Source of the DNA: Nakazawaea peltata
Lineage: Eukaryota; Ascomycota; Pichiomycetes; Alaninales; Pachysolenaceae
DNA length: 64,000 nt
Direction: 5' to 3'
Assembly: GCA_001599355.1 (NCBI GenBank)
Contig: BCGQ01000001.1
Location: forward strand, 995,135-1,059,134
This document shows, piece after piece, positions 1 to 10,171 of the stretch. The notes beneath the pieces were generated by a model that was not told the origin of the DNA, ran no database searches, and saw only the letters and a program-made list of their open reading frames with translations. Each line of letters opens with the position of its first letter. Positions within the stretch are counted from its first letter, which is position 1. A program made the position numbers and the translations under genes.

Positions 1-1772
1 CACTTTTTATATAAATAATCTGGGGGAATAAGATCAAATTTAGGATCTTCCAGGAGCTTTTCAATGGTGATATGGGTGAAGTTTTGACTTACGAATTCTT
101 CTCTTTGGCTGCCATCTACTACAAAACACCATCCATAGGAATCTAACCAATAAATGGGATTATTTTGCCATGAAAGTTTCAAAAGTAAAGGCAGAGGTCT
201 AGAACGAGTGGTCAATTTCAATTCATTCTTGACCACCAAATTTTTATACCATTCGGGATATCCGGGGAGCTTTTGATTCTTGTAAGGAACACCTTTTTTA
301 GTCAAACGAACTGGAGCAATAGTCCAATCCAATTGAGAGAGCCAAGGATCAGATTCCCATGGTTTAGAAGGGTCATCTTTCATTTTTAAAGTTTCGTTAG
401 CTATTTTATGGAGATTTTTCTCAATTTTAGAGGTACTTTCAATGAAAATCCGCTCTGCAGTCTGGATATAATCATTCCATTTCTTTGTAGTTGGGAGGAA
501 ACTTTGAGAAATGAGACGTAAGGCTGCAAAACTCACCGGGTGAGATACTAATGCCCTAAATTCAGGGAAAATCTTACCTAAAACTCTATAAGTGACGTCT
601 ACATCATTAGCACAGTAACTCATGAGATCTTGGAAATTGTCTATGAGTTCTTGTTTATCGGTCGTTGCGAGTAAATCTCGAACTTCTTTATCCATTTTGA
701 TCCCATTATGGAAATCTGCTACATGTTTAAGAGAATTCAAACTACTGAACTTGAGCCATGGATCATCGGCCAAATCTTGGGAAAACGAGCTCAATTCGAG
801 ATCCAAGATGGGATTATTCAATAACAGTGATAAGTTCTCCGATGAACCGGCTTCTGTCATGGCTCTAATACCTTCAAGGGACAAATCTTCGCCATCTTCT
901 AAGCTTTTTTTCACTTGAGCATCTTTACTTTTCTTATATTTTAACCAAGTTCCTCTCTGACGAGAACACATTCCAGAAACAGCCACATGTAATGACATCG
1001 TATCGAGAAAGAATGCTTTGGAAGCTTGTAAATTGTACTCATTCAGTATTCTGGCACGATCATACGACACATTATGACCTACTATGATTTTATCTTTGGA
1101 AGAGGTGTCCAATGGGATCAATTGGTCGATCATCTCTGATTCTCCAGCTAAATATGGCGATACCCAACCATACCAGGCATCTGTCGACATACAAGTGGCC
1201 ATAACCGGGTACGGAGACACTTTATACATGGTCTCCACATCAAATACGAGTCCATCTTCAGGTGGATACTCTACTTTAACCGGCTTTTTACCCTCCTGAT
1301 ACTTGTACCAACCAGATTTTCGAAGCCATTTCTTAGGTGGTTTAGGGATATTCTCTCCCATATGCAATAATGTCTCTATGATATCCAAATACAGCTGGCA
1401 ATTCAGTAACCCAATTCTGTAGAAATGGTCACCCAAATTATCCCCTTGAAGGGCCGGAATCTTGAAACTGACAGGCTCACTGATCCCTGTCTTCTTACCT
1501 AACAAATCATTGTCGCGTAAATGCTGTCTAGAGAGGTCTAGAAGTTCTCTTTTGGAGGGTGTGAGTTTGGACCCTGTCACAGAGTCGGGAAACACTTGTC
1601 TTTGCATCTCATTTGAGAGGTACTGGATGCCCACACCATTGATTCTTGGTTGTTCTTTGAATTGAGTAAGGCCATCGGCGGTTGCCAAAGAATGGGAAGT
1701 AGTTGAGAAGTTGGGGCGAAACAGCGCCCTATACACGTGTGGCTTGTGTGAGCGTAGCAGGGGCCGTAACAT
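1..1772 (-). CDS. MIP1: Mitochondrial DNA polymerase gamma catalytic subunit (MIP1), N-terminal 590 residues
   Basis: The frame stays open from the ATG at 1772 to the window edge, so the C-terminal polymerase half is missing. Seen: an Arg/Ser-rich start (residues 1-30) that looks like a mitochondrial presequence, followed by the family's RINGVGIQYLS opening. The 3'-5' exonuclease motifs are present: Exo I FDVET (D178, E180), Exo II GHNVSYDRA and Exo III YCANDVDVTYR. Known for the family: a family A polymerase that replicates and proofreads mitochondrial DNA in the matrix. The intact exonuclease motifs suggest a proofreading enzyme. It is divergent with VMA4, and the two share a 314-bp upstream region. 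I see no intron. The identification is secure. Confidence 0.95.
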   Translation of the reverse strand, partial: MLRPLLRSHKPHVYRALFRPNFSTTSHSLATADGLTQFKEQPRINGVGIQYLSNEMQRQVFPDSVTGSKLTPSKRELLDLSRQHLRDNDLLGKKTGISEPVSFKIPALQGDNLGDHFYRIGLLNCQLYLDIIETLLHMGENIPKPPKKWLRKSGWYKYQEGKKPVKVEYPPEDGLVFDVETMYKVSPYPVMATCMSTDAWYGWVSPYLAGESEMIDQLIPLDTSSKDKIIVGHNVSYDRARILNEYNLQASKAFFLDTMSLHVAVSGMCSRQRGTWLKYKKSKDAQVKKSLEDGEDLSLEGIRAMTEAGSSENLSLLLNNPILDLELSSFSQDLADDPWLKFSSLNSLKHVADFHNGIKMDKEVRDLLATTDKQELIDNFQDLMSYCANDVDVTYRVLGKIFPEFRALVSHPVSFAALRLISQSFLPTTKKWNDYIQTAERIFIESTSKIEKNLHKIANETLKMKDDPSKPWESDPWLSQLDWTIAPVRLTKKGVPYKNQKLPGYPEWYKNLVVKNELKLTTRSRPLPLLLKLSWQNNPIYWLDSYGWCFVVDGSQREEFVSQNFTHITIEKLLEDPKFDLIPPDYLYKK

Positions 1773-2086
1773 GGATACTGGTGGATATTTACAGTCTTTA
1801 GAGCCTCTGCAGTGACTGAGTAATGCCCGTGTTAGTGCTTTTGTAGTGCCTCTGTAATGCCTCTGTAGTGCTTTTGTAGTGCTTTTGTTGTTGGTTGTGA
1901 ATTTCCATTTTCAGAAAATCCCAATTTTGGAAGTTAAATTATACAATTCCCAATTAGGATAATTGATATACTTCCCACGACCATCTTTGCAGCCAAAAAA
2001 AACTTCCACGATAACGGTAAAATTAACAGGTGAATTGATAGGTTCAAGTTGGAGAATCAATTGAGGAATATTCTATAAAGTACAAT
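1773..2086. promoter_or_regulatory. Divergent MIP1/VMA4 promoter region
   Basis: This 314-bp spacer has no gene. At about 1826-1885 a short imperfect repeat of the form TGCCTCTGTAGTG/TGCTTTTGTAGTG occurs several times. At 1951-1960 lies CCCAATTAGG, one mismatch from a CC(A/T)6GG MADS-box (Mcm1-type) site. A TATA-like TTCTATAAAG stands at 2071-2080, just before the VMA4 start. Function is inferred from position only. Confidence 0.4.
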
Positions 2087-2843
2087 ATGTCAGCTCCACG
2101 TGCATTAAGCGACGGTCAAGTAAGTGTTATGAATAGGATGGTTTTTGATGGTTTGAATTGGAGTACTAACTATGGCGCTACAGGTTGCAAGTGAATTGAA
2201 AAAGATGGAAGCCTTCATCAAGAAGGAGGCTGACGAGAAGGCTAATGAGATCAAATTGAAGGCTGATGAGGAGTATGAGATTGAGAAGGCTTCTATAGTT
2301 CGTTCTGAGATTAATGCGATTGATTCGTTGTATGAGGCCAAATTTAAGAAGGCTGCTTTACTGCAACAAATCACCAAGTCTACTATTGCCAACAAGTCTA
2401 GATTAAAGGTATTGGCAGCTAAGGAGCAACTTTTGGATGAGATTTTCGACAAGACCGAGGCCAAGCTTAAGAAATTGTCCGACACCAAGAAAGATTATAA
2501 GCCAATCTTGACTTTATTGTTGGAGGAAGCTTGTTTGCTGCTTTTGGAACCTGTTGTCTATGTTAAGGTTAGAAAGGCTGATTTGGAATTGGCTAAAGAA
2601 GTTGCTAGTGAGGCTGCTAAGAATTATGAACTGAAGGCTAAGAAATCTGTTGATATTAAGTTTGATGAGGATTCTTTCTTGAGTGAGAACATTGCCGGTG
2701 GTGTTATTGTCAGCAATGAGAGTGGTAAGATTGAGATCAATAACACTTTGGAAGAGAGATTGAACTTGATAAAGGAAACTGGATTACCTGCTATCAGATT
2801 AGAGTTATTCGGTATTTCTGAGTCCAGAAAGTTCTTCGATTGA
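2087..2843 (+). CDS. VMA4: V-type H+-ATPase subunit E (VMA4), spliced
   Basis: Two exons, 2087-2119 and 2184-2843, encode 230 residues. The 64-nt intron begins GTAAGT at 2120, has TACTAAC at 2164-2170 and ends CAG at 2183. Exon 1 gives MSAPRALSDGQ and joins in frame to VASELKKMEAFI. This matches the family's start and is better than the unspliced ATG at 2172. Seen: a Lys/Glu-rich helical N-terminal half (about 15-120), then the signature ESGKIEINNTLEERL and the ending PAIRLELFG...RKFFD. Known: subunit E is part of the peripheral stalk of the V1 sector, which acidifies the vacuole and endosomes. The length is near that of the S. cerevisiae protein. The gene model is firm. Confidence 0.95.
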
Positions 2844-3380
2844 GTGGCTAGTGTAGGGCTGTAAGGCTATTTAAAGGACTCATTTATAGTTAAAAGATTT
2901 TCGAATAGATTAGTACGGTGTAGGTGTAGGATTGCTGTAGTTTGAGTAGGATTCATTCAGGGTGTTCCTTGTGATCTGAGCTCCACCTTTGGCCCTTCCC
3001 CGAGCTCCACCCTCTGCCCTTCCTTTGAGCCCCCTGCTACCCTCTGAGCCCTCTGAGCCCTCTCCTGCCCTTCTGAGTTTTCTCTGTCACTTCTTGCCCT
3101 CTGAGTTCCTTCAGTCAGGCCCAACCTCTCAATTTCTGCCCTTTCTCCTCTTATTTTTCCTCGCTAAATTCTCCTATTTTTCCTTACTTTTCCTTACTTT
3201 TCCTTACTTTTCCTGCCCCTTTCCACCATTCTGCCCCATCTGCTATGAAAATTTAAACCGCCCGCAGAAGGCAAATAGACGCCGAATCTCTTGACAACTC
3301 TCTTGACAAGCCTCTTGACAAACCCCTAGCCATCCCTCAGCTACACTCCCAAAAGGTAATACAAACAGATCCCCGTCATC
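2844..3380. promoter_or_regulatory. VMA4 3' region and pyrimidine-rich MRS2 promoter
   Basis: No gene is seen. From about 2985 to 3245 the plus strand is strongly C/T-rich, with repeated CCCTCTGAG and CTGCCC words. At about 3173-3213 there are three tandem copies of a CCTTACTTTT unit. Similar C/T-rich tracts with TGCCC words lie before the RING gene (about 49.2 kb) and before the last gene (about 63.3 kb). Confidence 0.35.
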
Positions 3381-4928
3381 ATGTTCAGAGGTGCTCTCTC
3401 CAGTACCAACAGCGTGATAGGAGCGAGCTTTTCACGGGCAAATCGGAGTATCTGGTCAAGAACCAAACCTCAGTTCACGAGCTTCAAATTCCCCCAAAGA
3501 CGTTTCTTAAAGATACCAGTCACAGATGCCGTGGATAAAGAGCTATATGAATCCATACTAGACACAGGATCCATCAAGGGTGACCATGTTCCAGATCTCA
3601 CAAAGATCCTCAAACCAATAGCGCCGAGTGATTCCTTTGTAAGCTGTTCGATATTTGATCGTCAAGGAAACGTAGTTGCTGTATCGAAGAAGTTCCCTAA
3701 GACCAAGTTTTTGTCGGAGAATGGGTTATATCCTCGAGATTTAAGGAAGATCGATAGTTCTGCCATCGATATTATGCCGACAATTGCCGTGAGGAGCAAT
3801 TGTATCTTGGTGAATCTTTTGCATATTAAGCTGCTTGTCAAAGCTGATACGGTGATGGTATTTGATACTGCGGCGAGTCTGAATGCTCAAAGATTGAGTT
3901 TATTCATGTACGATTTGGAGCTGAAATTGAAGACCCTTCCTCATCAGGGTTCTCAAGGTGGTGTATCATATGAATTCAGGGCATTGGAGAGCATATTTAT
4001 CAATGTCATGACATGTTTAGAGACAGAATTACAAATGCATTTGACCACTTGTGGGTCTATATTGGAGGAGTTGGAAGATCAGATCGACCGTGATCAGTTA
4101 CGTGAGTTATTGATCAAGTCCAAACTGTTGACTTTGTTCTATCAGAAGCTGTTATTAATTAGGAATGTTCTTGATGAATTATTGGAGAACGACGATGATT
4201 TACAACAAATGTATCTTACAGAGAGGAGAGAACAACCCGAGTTTATAAGAGATGATTATGGAGAAGTGGAGATGATCTTGGAATCTTATTATAAGCAGTG
4301 TGATGAGTTTGTGCAGCAACTGGAATCGTTGATAAACGATATTAAATCGACTGAAGAGATTGTCAATATTATATTGGATGCAAATAGAAATTCTTTGATG
4401 TTATTTGAGTTGAAAATTACCGTTTATACTTTGGGATTCACCGTGGGAACACTGGTTCCTGCATTTTACGGTATGAATTTGAAGAATTATATCGAGGAAT
4501 CTGTATTTGGATTTGGTGCCGTTGTTGGAATCTCGATCATCATGGCAGCATTTGTGACATGGATCAATTTCAATAAATTGAAATCATTACAGAGGATCAC
4601 GATGATGCTTCCTGGAGCAGAGACAAGATTGTCGAACAGTCAATCGGCACCGGCAACTAGTCAATTGGTTCCTGTATCAGATAAAAGTGCTGCTGTGATC
4701 TCAAAACCGGCTACTCGTAAAGATATCCTTCGAAACAAACTGCTTGCCAATAGAACAGCTCATGTTTATTCAGGTTTACATGGAGCTCAATTGGCTCTGC
4801 AAGGCCGTCAATTACAGGGCCGCCACAGATGGTGGCTGAGAATGAATTTCTTAAACAGAAGAAGACAATTTTATGACCAAAGACAGAGGGATATCATTTG
4901 GAAATGGTTAATTGATGGTAAGAAATAG
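3381..4928 (+). CDS. MRS2: Mitochondrial inner-membrane Mg2+ channel, CorA/MRS2 family (MRS2 or LPE10/MFM1)
   Basis: A 515-residue protein. Seen: a basic, Ser-rich presequence-like start (1-45), a long hydrophilic matrix domain with helices, then two hydrophobic segments. The first ends at the signature G364-M365-N366 (context FYGMNLKN) and the second is near residues 376-397. An unusually long basic tail of over 100 residues follows, ending WKWLIDGKK. Known: the GMN motif at the end of TM1 forms the selectivity loop of CorA-type Mg2+ channels, and MRS2 and LPE10 are paralogous subunits in yeast mitochondria. I cannot separate the two paralogues by eye. The first ATG of the frame is used, since the presequence starts there. 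Confidence 0.9.
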   Translation: MFRGALSSTNSVIGASFSRANRSIWSRTKPQFTSFKFPQRRFLKIPVTDAVDKELYESILDTGSIKGDHVPDLTKILKPIAPSDSFVSCSIFDRQGNVVAVSKKFPKTKFLSENGLYPRDLRKIDSSAIDIMPTIAVRSNCILVNLLHIKLLVKADTVMVFDTAASLNAQRLSLFMYDLELKLKTLPHQGSQGGVSYEFRALESIFINVMTCLETELQMHLTTCGSILEELEDQIDRDQLRELLIKSKLLTLFYQKLLLIRNVLDELLENDDDLQQMYLTERREQPEFIRDDYGEVEMILESYYKQCDEFVQQLESLINDIKSTEEIVNIILDANRNSLMLFELKITVYTLGFTVGTLVPAFYGMNLKNYIEESVFGFGAVVGISIIMAAFVTWINFNKLKSLQRITMMLPGAETRLSNSQSAPATSQLVPVSDKSAAVISKPATRKDILRNKLLANRTAHVYSGLHGAQLALQGRQLQGRHRWWLRMNFLNRRRQFYDQRQRDIIWKWLIDGKK

Positions 4929-5232
4929 ATGATTAATGAATGATGTAAAGGTCGTGTGTGTAGAACTAAAACAGAAGAGGAAATTCGTAAAATGCTAAAT
5001 GAGAAAATTTCCCGTTTAGGAATTTGTTATGGTTTTTCCGTAAACTTCAACGTGAGTTGATTTTCCACCGGTTTCCCACCGATTTCTTTGATAATTCGCT
5101 CTGGTTTTCATGGTGTGTCTGGCTCGTTCTGTGCGTGCCCTGCTTTTCTCCATTAGTACCAGGCGTGTTCGTTTCATTCTTGGGTGAAGGTCTGAGCTAC
5201 TCATCCACCACAGTTACCCCCATTACACCGCA
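4929..5232. promoter_or_regulatory. MRS2 3' region and OSH3 promoter
   Basis: A 304-bp spacer between two same-strand genes. Two CCACCG words 7 bp apart lie at about 5066-5083. I see no TATA box, no RNA gene and no other structure. Confidence 0.3.
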
Positions 5233-8151
5233 ATGGAGACCATAGAAGTACGGTCCAAATCGTACGTAATCAAATGGGTAGACGCCTCGGAAAACTCGAG
5301 AATCAATTATGAAGTGAAACCATTGAAGAAATCGATAGGCTTCTCGATCTATTGTTATAAAGAGCAGGGAGGGCCAGTGTATGGGAATTCCGATTTGAAT
5401 TCGTCTCAGACTCTGGTCAATGAGCTGAATGGGTCACTGGATGGGGCTGCTATGCCACCGCCGTCATTGGAGCGCCGTAGATCGAGTACGGTCGGGTCGT
5501 CCATTTCCACCATTTCATTGGATCAACGTTTGGCTAATAACAACTTGATTAAGTATGATGATTTGGGTCGTTTGAATGGAGATGATTTGTTCAAGGGTGA
5601 GATCATTGTCGACAAGAAGAACGTGTTTGCTTTTGTGTTTGATAATACTTTTAGTAAGACTACAGGGAAGAAGGTGTTGTTCAGTCAATATTCTGAACTG
5701 GAGTCGAGGGTCGATTCGAGGGCAGATTCGAGAACAGATTTGAGGGCAGACTCGAGGAAGAATTCGGTATCACAAACCATTTCTAATGAGGAGGTTACTC
5801 CTTATAGACCAGCTGCTCTTGGTGTCATTCCTTCTGAAGAAGTCTCTGCTCAACCAGTCTCAGATCCTAAACCAATAGAACGTAGTAGTACTATAAGGTT
5901 TGAATTACCTCAAAATTTCGACCATATGAACAATGGTGAGCTCACTGTCAAGGGAGGAAAGTATTTACAAGGATTTTTATTGAAGAAACGTCGGAAGAAG
6001 ACCGGTAAGAACTTCAATAAGAGATTTTTCACCTTGAATTTTAAGTATGGTGTCTTGAATTATTATCTTAACGATAAGTCCAAGCATGTTAGAGGTAATA
6101 TGTTTATTAAATACGTTGGAATTACGGCCGATGCCAAATCTAGGGTCATTGTATTGGATTCCGGCTTGGAAATTTGGACTTTAAAAGCTCTTTCCGACGA
6201 TAGTTTACAAGTTTGGGTCGATGCTTTCAATAGAATCAAGCAACAAGACTCTAAAGAGGAGACTTCAGCTTCAGTTGCAGTTCCTCAAACTGTAGATGAA
6301 CGTGAACTGGACGATTTCAGTATGGGAGATGACGGAACCGAAGAATTGATCAAGGATTTGGAACTTTTACAGTATAAAGTTGATCAAATTAAAAGTAAAA
6401 GTAGTACGTTGAAGGACAGTTTGAAATCTCCTACTGAAACTCTTAGTAGAAAGATGTCTATCACAAGTTTGAACTCTACAGCTACTCAGGGTAAAAGACA
6501 TTCCTTCTGGAGAAGAAAGAGATCAGAGACAATTAGTGAGGATGGAGAAGCTTCTCTTAATTCGTCTTCTGCTTCATCTAATGCCACGGAATTACATCGT
6601 GATATAGTCGAAGTTAACAATATGTTATTACAATTGATAAAACAGCAGCAATTCAGGCAAAAAGGTGCTACAAATACAGGGGCTGTCGCTGGTAATGGCT
6701 CTTTGAACATGCTCTCTAGAAAGTCCACCATCACTACAGCTGCTAATAGTATCTTTTCACAAGAATTCTATGATGCTAATGAGTATGTCAATGAGTTAAA
6801 CAGTGGAGTTCTCATGATAAATAGAAACGATAGTGAGGTTATGGCTTCCAAAGAAGATTTAGTCCAAACTGATGAAGAAGGTGACGATACTGCCTCTTCA
6901 AGTGACGAGTCTATTACGGCAGAAGCTCAAATCCCATCTAAAAGTATTAAACAAGATCTGGTTGAAGGATCCGACGAGGTCTCCGATCTCTATCCTTTGA
7001 CCGAGATCACCCAATCTGTAAAACGTAGATCTGATATTAACGCTAGTTTAGGTCCTCCTCCTTCCATATTATCATTCGTTAGAAAGAATATTGGTAAGGA
7101 TTTATCTACTATTTCGATGCCGGTCACTTCTAATGAGCCAATTACTCTGTTACAGAAATATGCCGAGATGTTTGAGTATGCTGGTTTATTAGAAGATGCT
7201 ACGAAGGCCGACCTTGCCTCTGGAGAAAGAATATTGAATGTAGCGGTCTTTGCTACTTCGTATTTCTCTTCTTTAAGAGTCAAGGAAAGAAATAATAGAA
7301 AGCCTTTCAATCCATTATTAGGAGAAACTTTCGAAATGGTGAGAGAGGATTTAGGATTTAGATTGATATCGGAGAAAGTAAGTCATAGACCTCAGATATT
7401 CCTGATCTATGCCGATTCTCCAGAGTGGTCTTTGCAATATTCCCCTCTGCCAGATCAGAAATTCTGGTCTAAAAATGCCGAAATTATAAGTAAAGGTACC
7501 GTAAAACTTACGTATAAGAAGAGTGGTGAAGTATATCAATGGTCTCAACCTAATTCTTTGTTGAAAAACATCATTGCTGGTGAGAAATATACTGAGCCTT
7601 CTTCTTCACTTATTGTAACATCTTCCACTGGTCAAAAAGCCGTCGTAGAATATAAACAGGGTGGAATGTTCAGTGGGAGATCCGAGGATCTTACAATTAA
7701 AGCGATGTCTGCAAAGTCTAATGAGAAGTTACCTTGTTCTGTAGTTGGAACATGGACTGAAAAATTGACTTTGCAGAAAAATGGTAAAGACGTTAAAACT
7801 GTTTGGACTTGTGGTAAATTGGTATCTGATAGTGTCAAGAAATACGGGTTTACCGAATTTGCTGCTAGTTTGAATGAAATTACCAGTATAGAAAAGGGTA
7901 AATTGGCACCAACTGACTCTCGTCTTAGACCTGATTTACAGAAATATGAGGTAGGAGATGTAGATGAGCTGGAGAAATTGAAATTGAAAGTGGAGTTGGA
8001 CCAAAGAACTCGTAGAAATGAAGGGGTAGTCTTCTCTCCGATGTTTTTCAATAAGGTCAGCGATGACAATTACGAGTACATCAAAGGACAGAACAGTTAT
8101 TGGGAGAGAAGAAAGAGGGGTGATTGGGATGGTTTGTTGAAGTTGTGGTGA
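5233..8151 (+). CDS. OSH3: Oxysterol-binding protein homologue OSH3
   Basis: A 972-residue protein. Seen in order: the GOLD-type start METIEVRSKSYVIKWVDA typical of Osh3; a PH domain (about 242-337, from GKYLQGFLLKKRRKKTGKNF); a Ser-rich linker; an FFAT-type motif EFYDANE at about 511-517 (VAP binding); and the OSBP-related lipid-binding domain (about 610-965) with the family hallmark EKVSHRPQ near 714. Known: OSH proteins move sterol and PI4P at ER-plasma membrane contacts, and Osh3 binds the VAP Scs2 through its FFAT motif and phosphoinositides through the PH domain. Length and domain order match S. cerevisiae Osh3 (about 996). It runs tail-to-tail with the FMO gene, with 70 bp between stops. 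Confidence 0.95.
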   Translation: METIEVRSKSYVIKWVDASENSRINYEVKPLKKSIGFSIYCYKEQGGPVYGNSDLNSSQTLVNELNGSLDGAAMPPPSLERRRSSTVGSSISTISLDQRLANNNLIKYDDLGRLNGDDLFKGEIIVDKKNVFAFVFDNTFSKTTGKKVLFSQYSELESRVDSRADSRTDLRADSRKNSVSQTISNEEVTPYRPAALGVIPSEEVSAQPVSDPKPIERSSTIRFELPQNFDHMNNGELTVKGGKYLQGFLLKKRRKKTGKNFNKRFFTLNFKYGVLNYYLNDKSKHVRGNMFIKYVGITADAKSRVIVLDSGLEIWTLKALSDDSLQVWVDAFNRIKQQDSKEETSASVAVPQTVDERELDDFSMGDDGTEELIKDLELLQYKVDQIKSKSSTLKDSLKSPTETLSRKMSITSLNSTATQGKRHSFWRRKRSETISEDGEASLNSSSASSNATELHRDIVEVNNMLLQLIKQQQFRQKGATNTGAVAGNGSLNMLSRKSTITTAANSIFSQEFYDANEYVNELNSGVLMINRNDSEVMASKEDLVQTDEEGDDTASSSDESITAEAQIPSKSIKQDLVEGSDEVSDLYPLTEITQSVKRRSDINASLGPPPSILSFVRKNIGKDLSTISMPVTSNEPITLLQKYAEMFEYAGLLEDATKADLASGERILNVAVFATSYFSSLRVKERNNRKPFNPLLGETFEMVREDLGFRLISEKVSHRPQIFLIYADSPEWSLQYSPLPDQKFWSKNAEIISKGTVKLTYKKSGEVYQWSQPNSLLKNIIAGEKYTEPSSSLIVTSSTGQKAVVEYKQGGMFSGRSEDLTIKAMSAKSNEKLPCSVVGTWTEKLTLQKNGKDVKTVWTCGKLVSDSVKKYGFTEFAASLNEITSIEKGKLAPTDSRLRPDLQKYEVGDVDELEKLKLKVELDQRTRRNEGVVFSPMFFNKVSDDNYEYIKGQNSYWERRKRGDWDGLLKLW

Positions 8152-8221
8152 CCTTCCCGTAGATAAAAAAATAGAATTAAATGTTAAATGTATATCATCA
8201 TATTGTAAGTTATATAGTAGT

Positions 8222-10171
8222 TTATTTGATGAGACCTTTCTCTTGGGCAATGATTCTCATGGCTAAAAATTTGGAGAAATATCTAGTGATAGTCAAATTA
8301 CCACCGGCGTACCAGAAATTCTCATGACCACTGTCTGTGAAGACGGCATTCAACTCTCCATCGTCATTTAACCCCCAAAATGGTTGTAATTTGGACGAGA
8401 CATCTTGGCCAAAGATCTTTTCCAGAGTGGTTCTCATATTGAGATATCCTGTAGCTAACACTACGATGGAGACATTATCAATTTTAGAGCCATCAGAAAA
8501 GACCACACCGTTCTCAGTGAAATGGTCGATTTCGGCTCCTTGTTTGATATTGATCTTTCCTTCAGCAACTAAAGAAGATCCACCTACGTCGATATAGTAG
8601 CCGCCACCTCTTCTGAAGTATTTTCCGTACATTCCTGTTGCTCCGAAACCATAGTCCAATTTGAAATTCTTGGATGTCAACAGGTCGATCATCTCCTTCT
8701 CCAATTTATAGGTTTCACGGACGATCTGTTGTTGGGTCATATTGGTCAATTTGATGGGTCTGGAGAAGTTCAACATATCTGCGGTTTCGATATTGTCAGG
8801 TCCATTCTGTTCATAAATCCCGGCTAAATTCAACTTGGATCCAATGTTCACATTCATAACACAGGTGGATGATCTCTGTACCATAGTAACCTTAGCTCCT
8901 TGTTCGTAGAAATCTTGAGCAATATCATGGGCTGAGTTACAAGATCCAACTACTAAAGCATTCTCTCCTTGGAAAACTTTACCGGTCTTATGCTTCGAAG
9001 AATGTAATAAAACACCTTTGAAGTTTTCTTCGCCTTTGAAATGTGGGATATTTGGCTCTCCGCTGTGTCCTGTTCCCATAATGACATGCTTTGGAGTCAA
9101 TTTGACAATCTCGTTGGTCTTTGTATCCAAAACGTCACATTCCCAGGTCTTTGAGTTAGGATCAAAAGAGGCATTTTTCAATGTTTTGTTGGTCCAGACA
9201 TTTAATTCCATTGCATCGGCATAGAACTCAAACCAATTGGCCAATTTATCCTTAGGGGTGTAGATTGGCCAATTTTCAGGGAACTTCAAATACAGCAAAT
9301 GATCAGCCCAAATTGGGTCATGTAAAACAAGGAAACTGTATCTCTTTCTCCAGTTATCCCCAATTCTGTCGTTCAGGTCGATGATCAAGGAATCCATTCC
9401 CATCACTTTCAAACGAGCAGCCATATTGAGACCAGATTGACCAGCTCCAATGATCAAGACTGGAGGTTGTTTCCCTTCTTCTCCACCATAAACAGCATCT
9501 TGAGCTCTCATTTCAGCCCAAGATTTCCTATTAACGGTTTGGCCATGGTTGACACCTCTAGGTCTCTTGGATTTCCAATTCTGCTCGGCGGCAGATAACT
9601 CATCCAACGAAGTATAAACTGTATAAGCTTTAGTACCTTCAGAAGTTGCGATTAATCTGACAACACCTTTACCTAAACCATAAGCTGTTTTGAATTTGAC
9701 ATTGATCTGTACCCATTCAATTGGGACATGATCCTCAGTGTCCTCAGCTTTATGGAACGTATCCAACAAGACACCTTCAGGGTATCTATCGTCGGCGTCA
9801 GTATCAATTTCAAATTCCTTCAATTGGAATTCAGGTTGATTGTTCTTCAAAACATCCAAAATAAGATCCAAGTCGTGGTATTGGCGGAGCTTCCAAGACA
9901 ACAGCAAATGATCTCTCCAACTGGTATGAGGAACAAAGATTTTCAAAGCTTCTTCCTCGTCATCAAAGTCACCCCTATTGAGGAACGAATTAAATTTACC
10001 AAGCCATTCAGTAGCAAGTTTAGACAAACTTCCAGTCTTGAATAAGTCTGGATTCAGTTTGTAATAACCGTAAACTTCTTCATATTTGATGTTCTCTTTG
10101 ATTGGTTCATAAGCAACCGGTAAGTTGATTTCTCTGGCAATATCAGCCTTGTATACGGCAGATGCAGGCAT
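8222..10171 (-). CDS. FAD/NADPH-dependent flavin monooxygenase (FMO-like) with long N-terminal domain
   Basis: A 649-residue protein. Seen: an N-terminal region of about 230 residues rich in charged and aromatic residues that could be an NTF2/SnoaL-like fold; the FAD-binding glycine motif GAGQSG at 242-247; an FMO-signature-like segment FKGVLLHSSKH near 384, in which the expected final aromatic is Lys; an NADPH-type motif VVGSCNSAHD near 408; and ATGYLN near the end. Known: such enzymes oxygenate N-, S- or keto-substrates using NADPH and O2. This two-domain, roughly 650-residue type is larger than S. cerevisiae Fmo1 (432). The substrate cannot be read from the sequence. The upstream spacer is rich in CCCCT/AGGGG stress elements, suggesting stress induction (inference). 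Confidence 0.8.
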   Translation of the reverse strand: MPASAVYKADIAREINLPVAYEPIKENIKYEEVYGYYKLNPDLFKTGSLSKLATEWLGKFNSFLNRGDFDDEEEALKIFVPHTSWRDHLLLSWKLRQYHDLDLILDVLKNNQPEFQLKEFEIDTDADDRYPEGVLLDTFHKAEDTEDHVPIEWVQINVKFKTAYGLGKGVVRLIATSEGTKAYTVYTSLDELSAAEQNWKSKRPRGVNHGQTVNRKSWAEMRAQDAVYGGEEGKQPPVLIIGAGQSGLNMAARLKVMGMDSLIIDLNDRIGDNWRKRYSFLVLHDPIWADHLLYLKFPENWPIYTPKDKLANWFEFYADAMELNVWTNKTLKNASFDPNSKTWECDVLDTKTNEIVKLTPKHVIMGTGHSGEPNIPHFKGEENFKGVLLHSSKHKTGKVFQGENALVVGSCNSAHDIAQDFYEQGAKVTMVQRSSTCVMNVNIGSKLNLAGIYEQNGPDNIETADMLNFSRPIKLTNMTQQQIVRETYKLEKEMIDLLTSKNFKLDYGFGATGMYGKYFRRGGGYYIDVGGSSLVAEGKINIKQGAEIDHFTENGVVFSDGSKIDNVSIVVLATGYLNMRTTLEKIFGQDVSSKLQPFWGLNDDGELNAVFTDSGHENFWYAGGNLTITRYFSKFLAMRIIAQEKGLIK

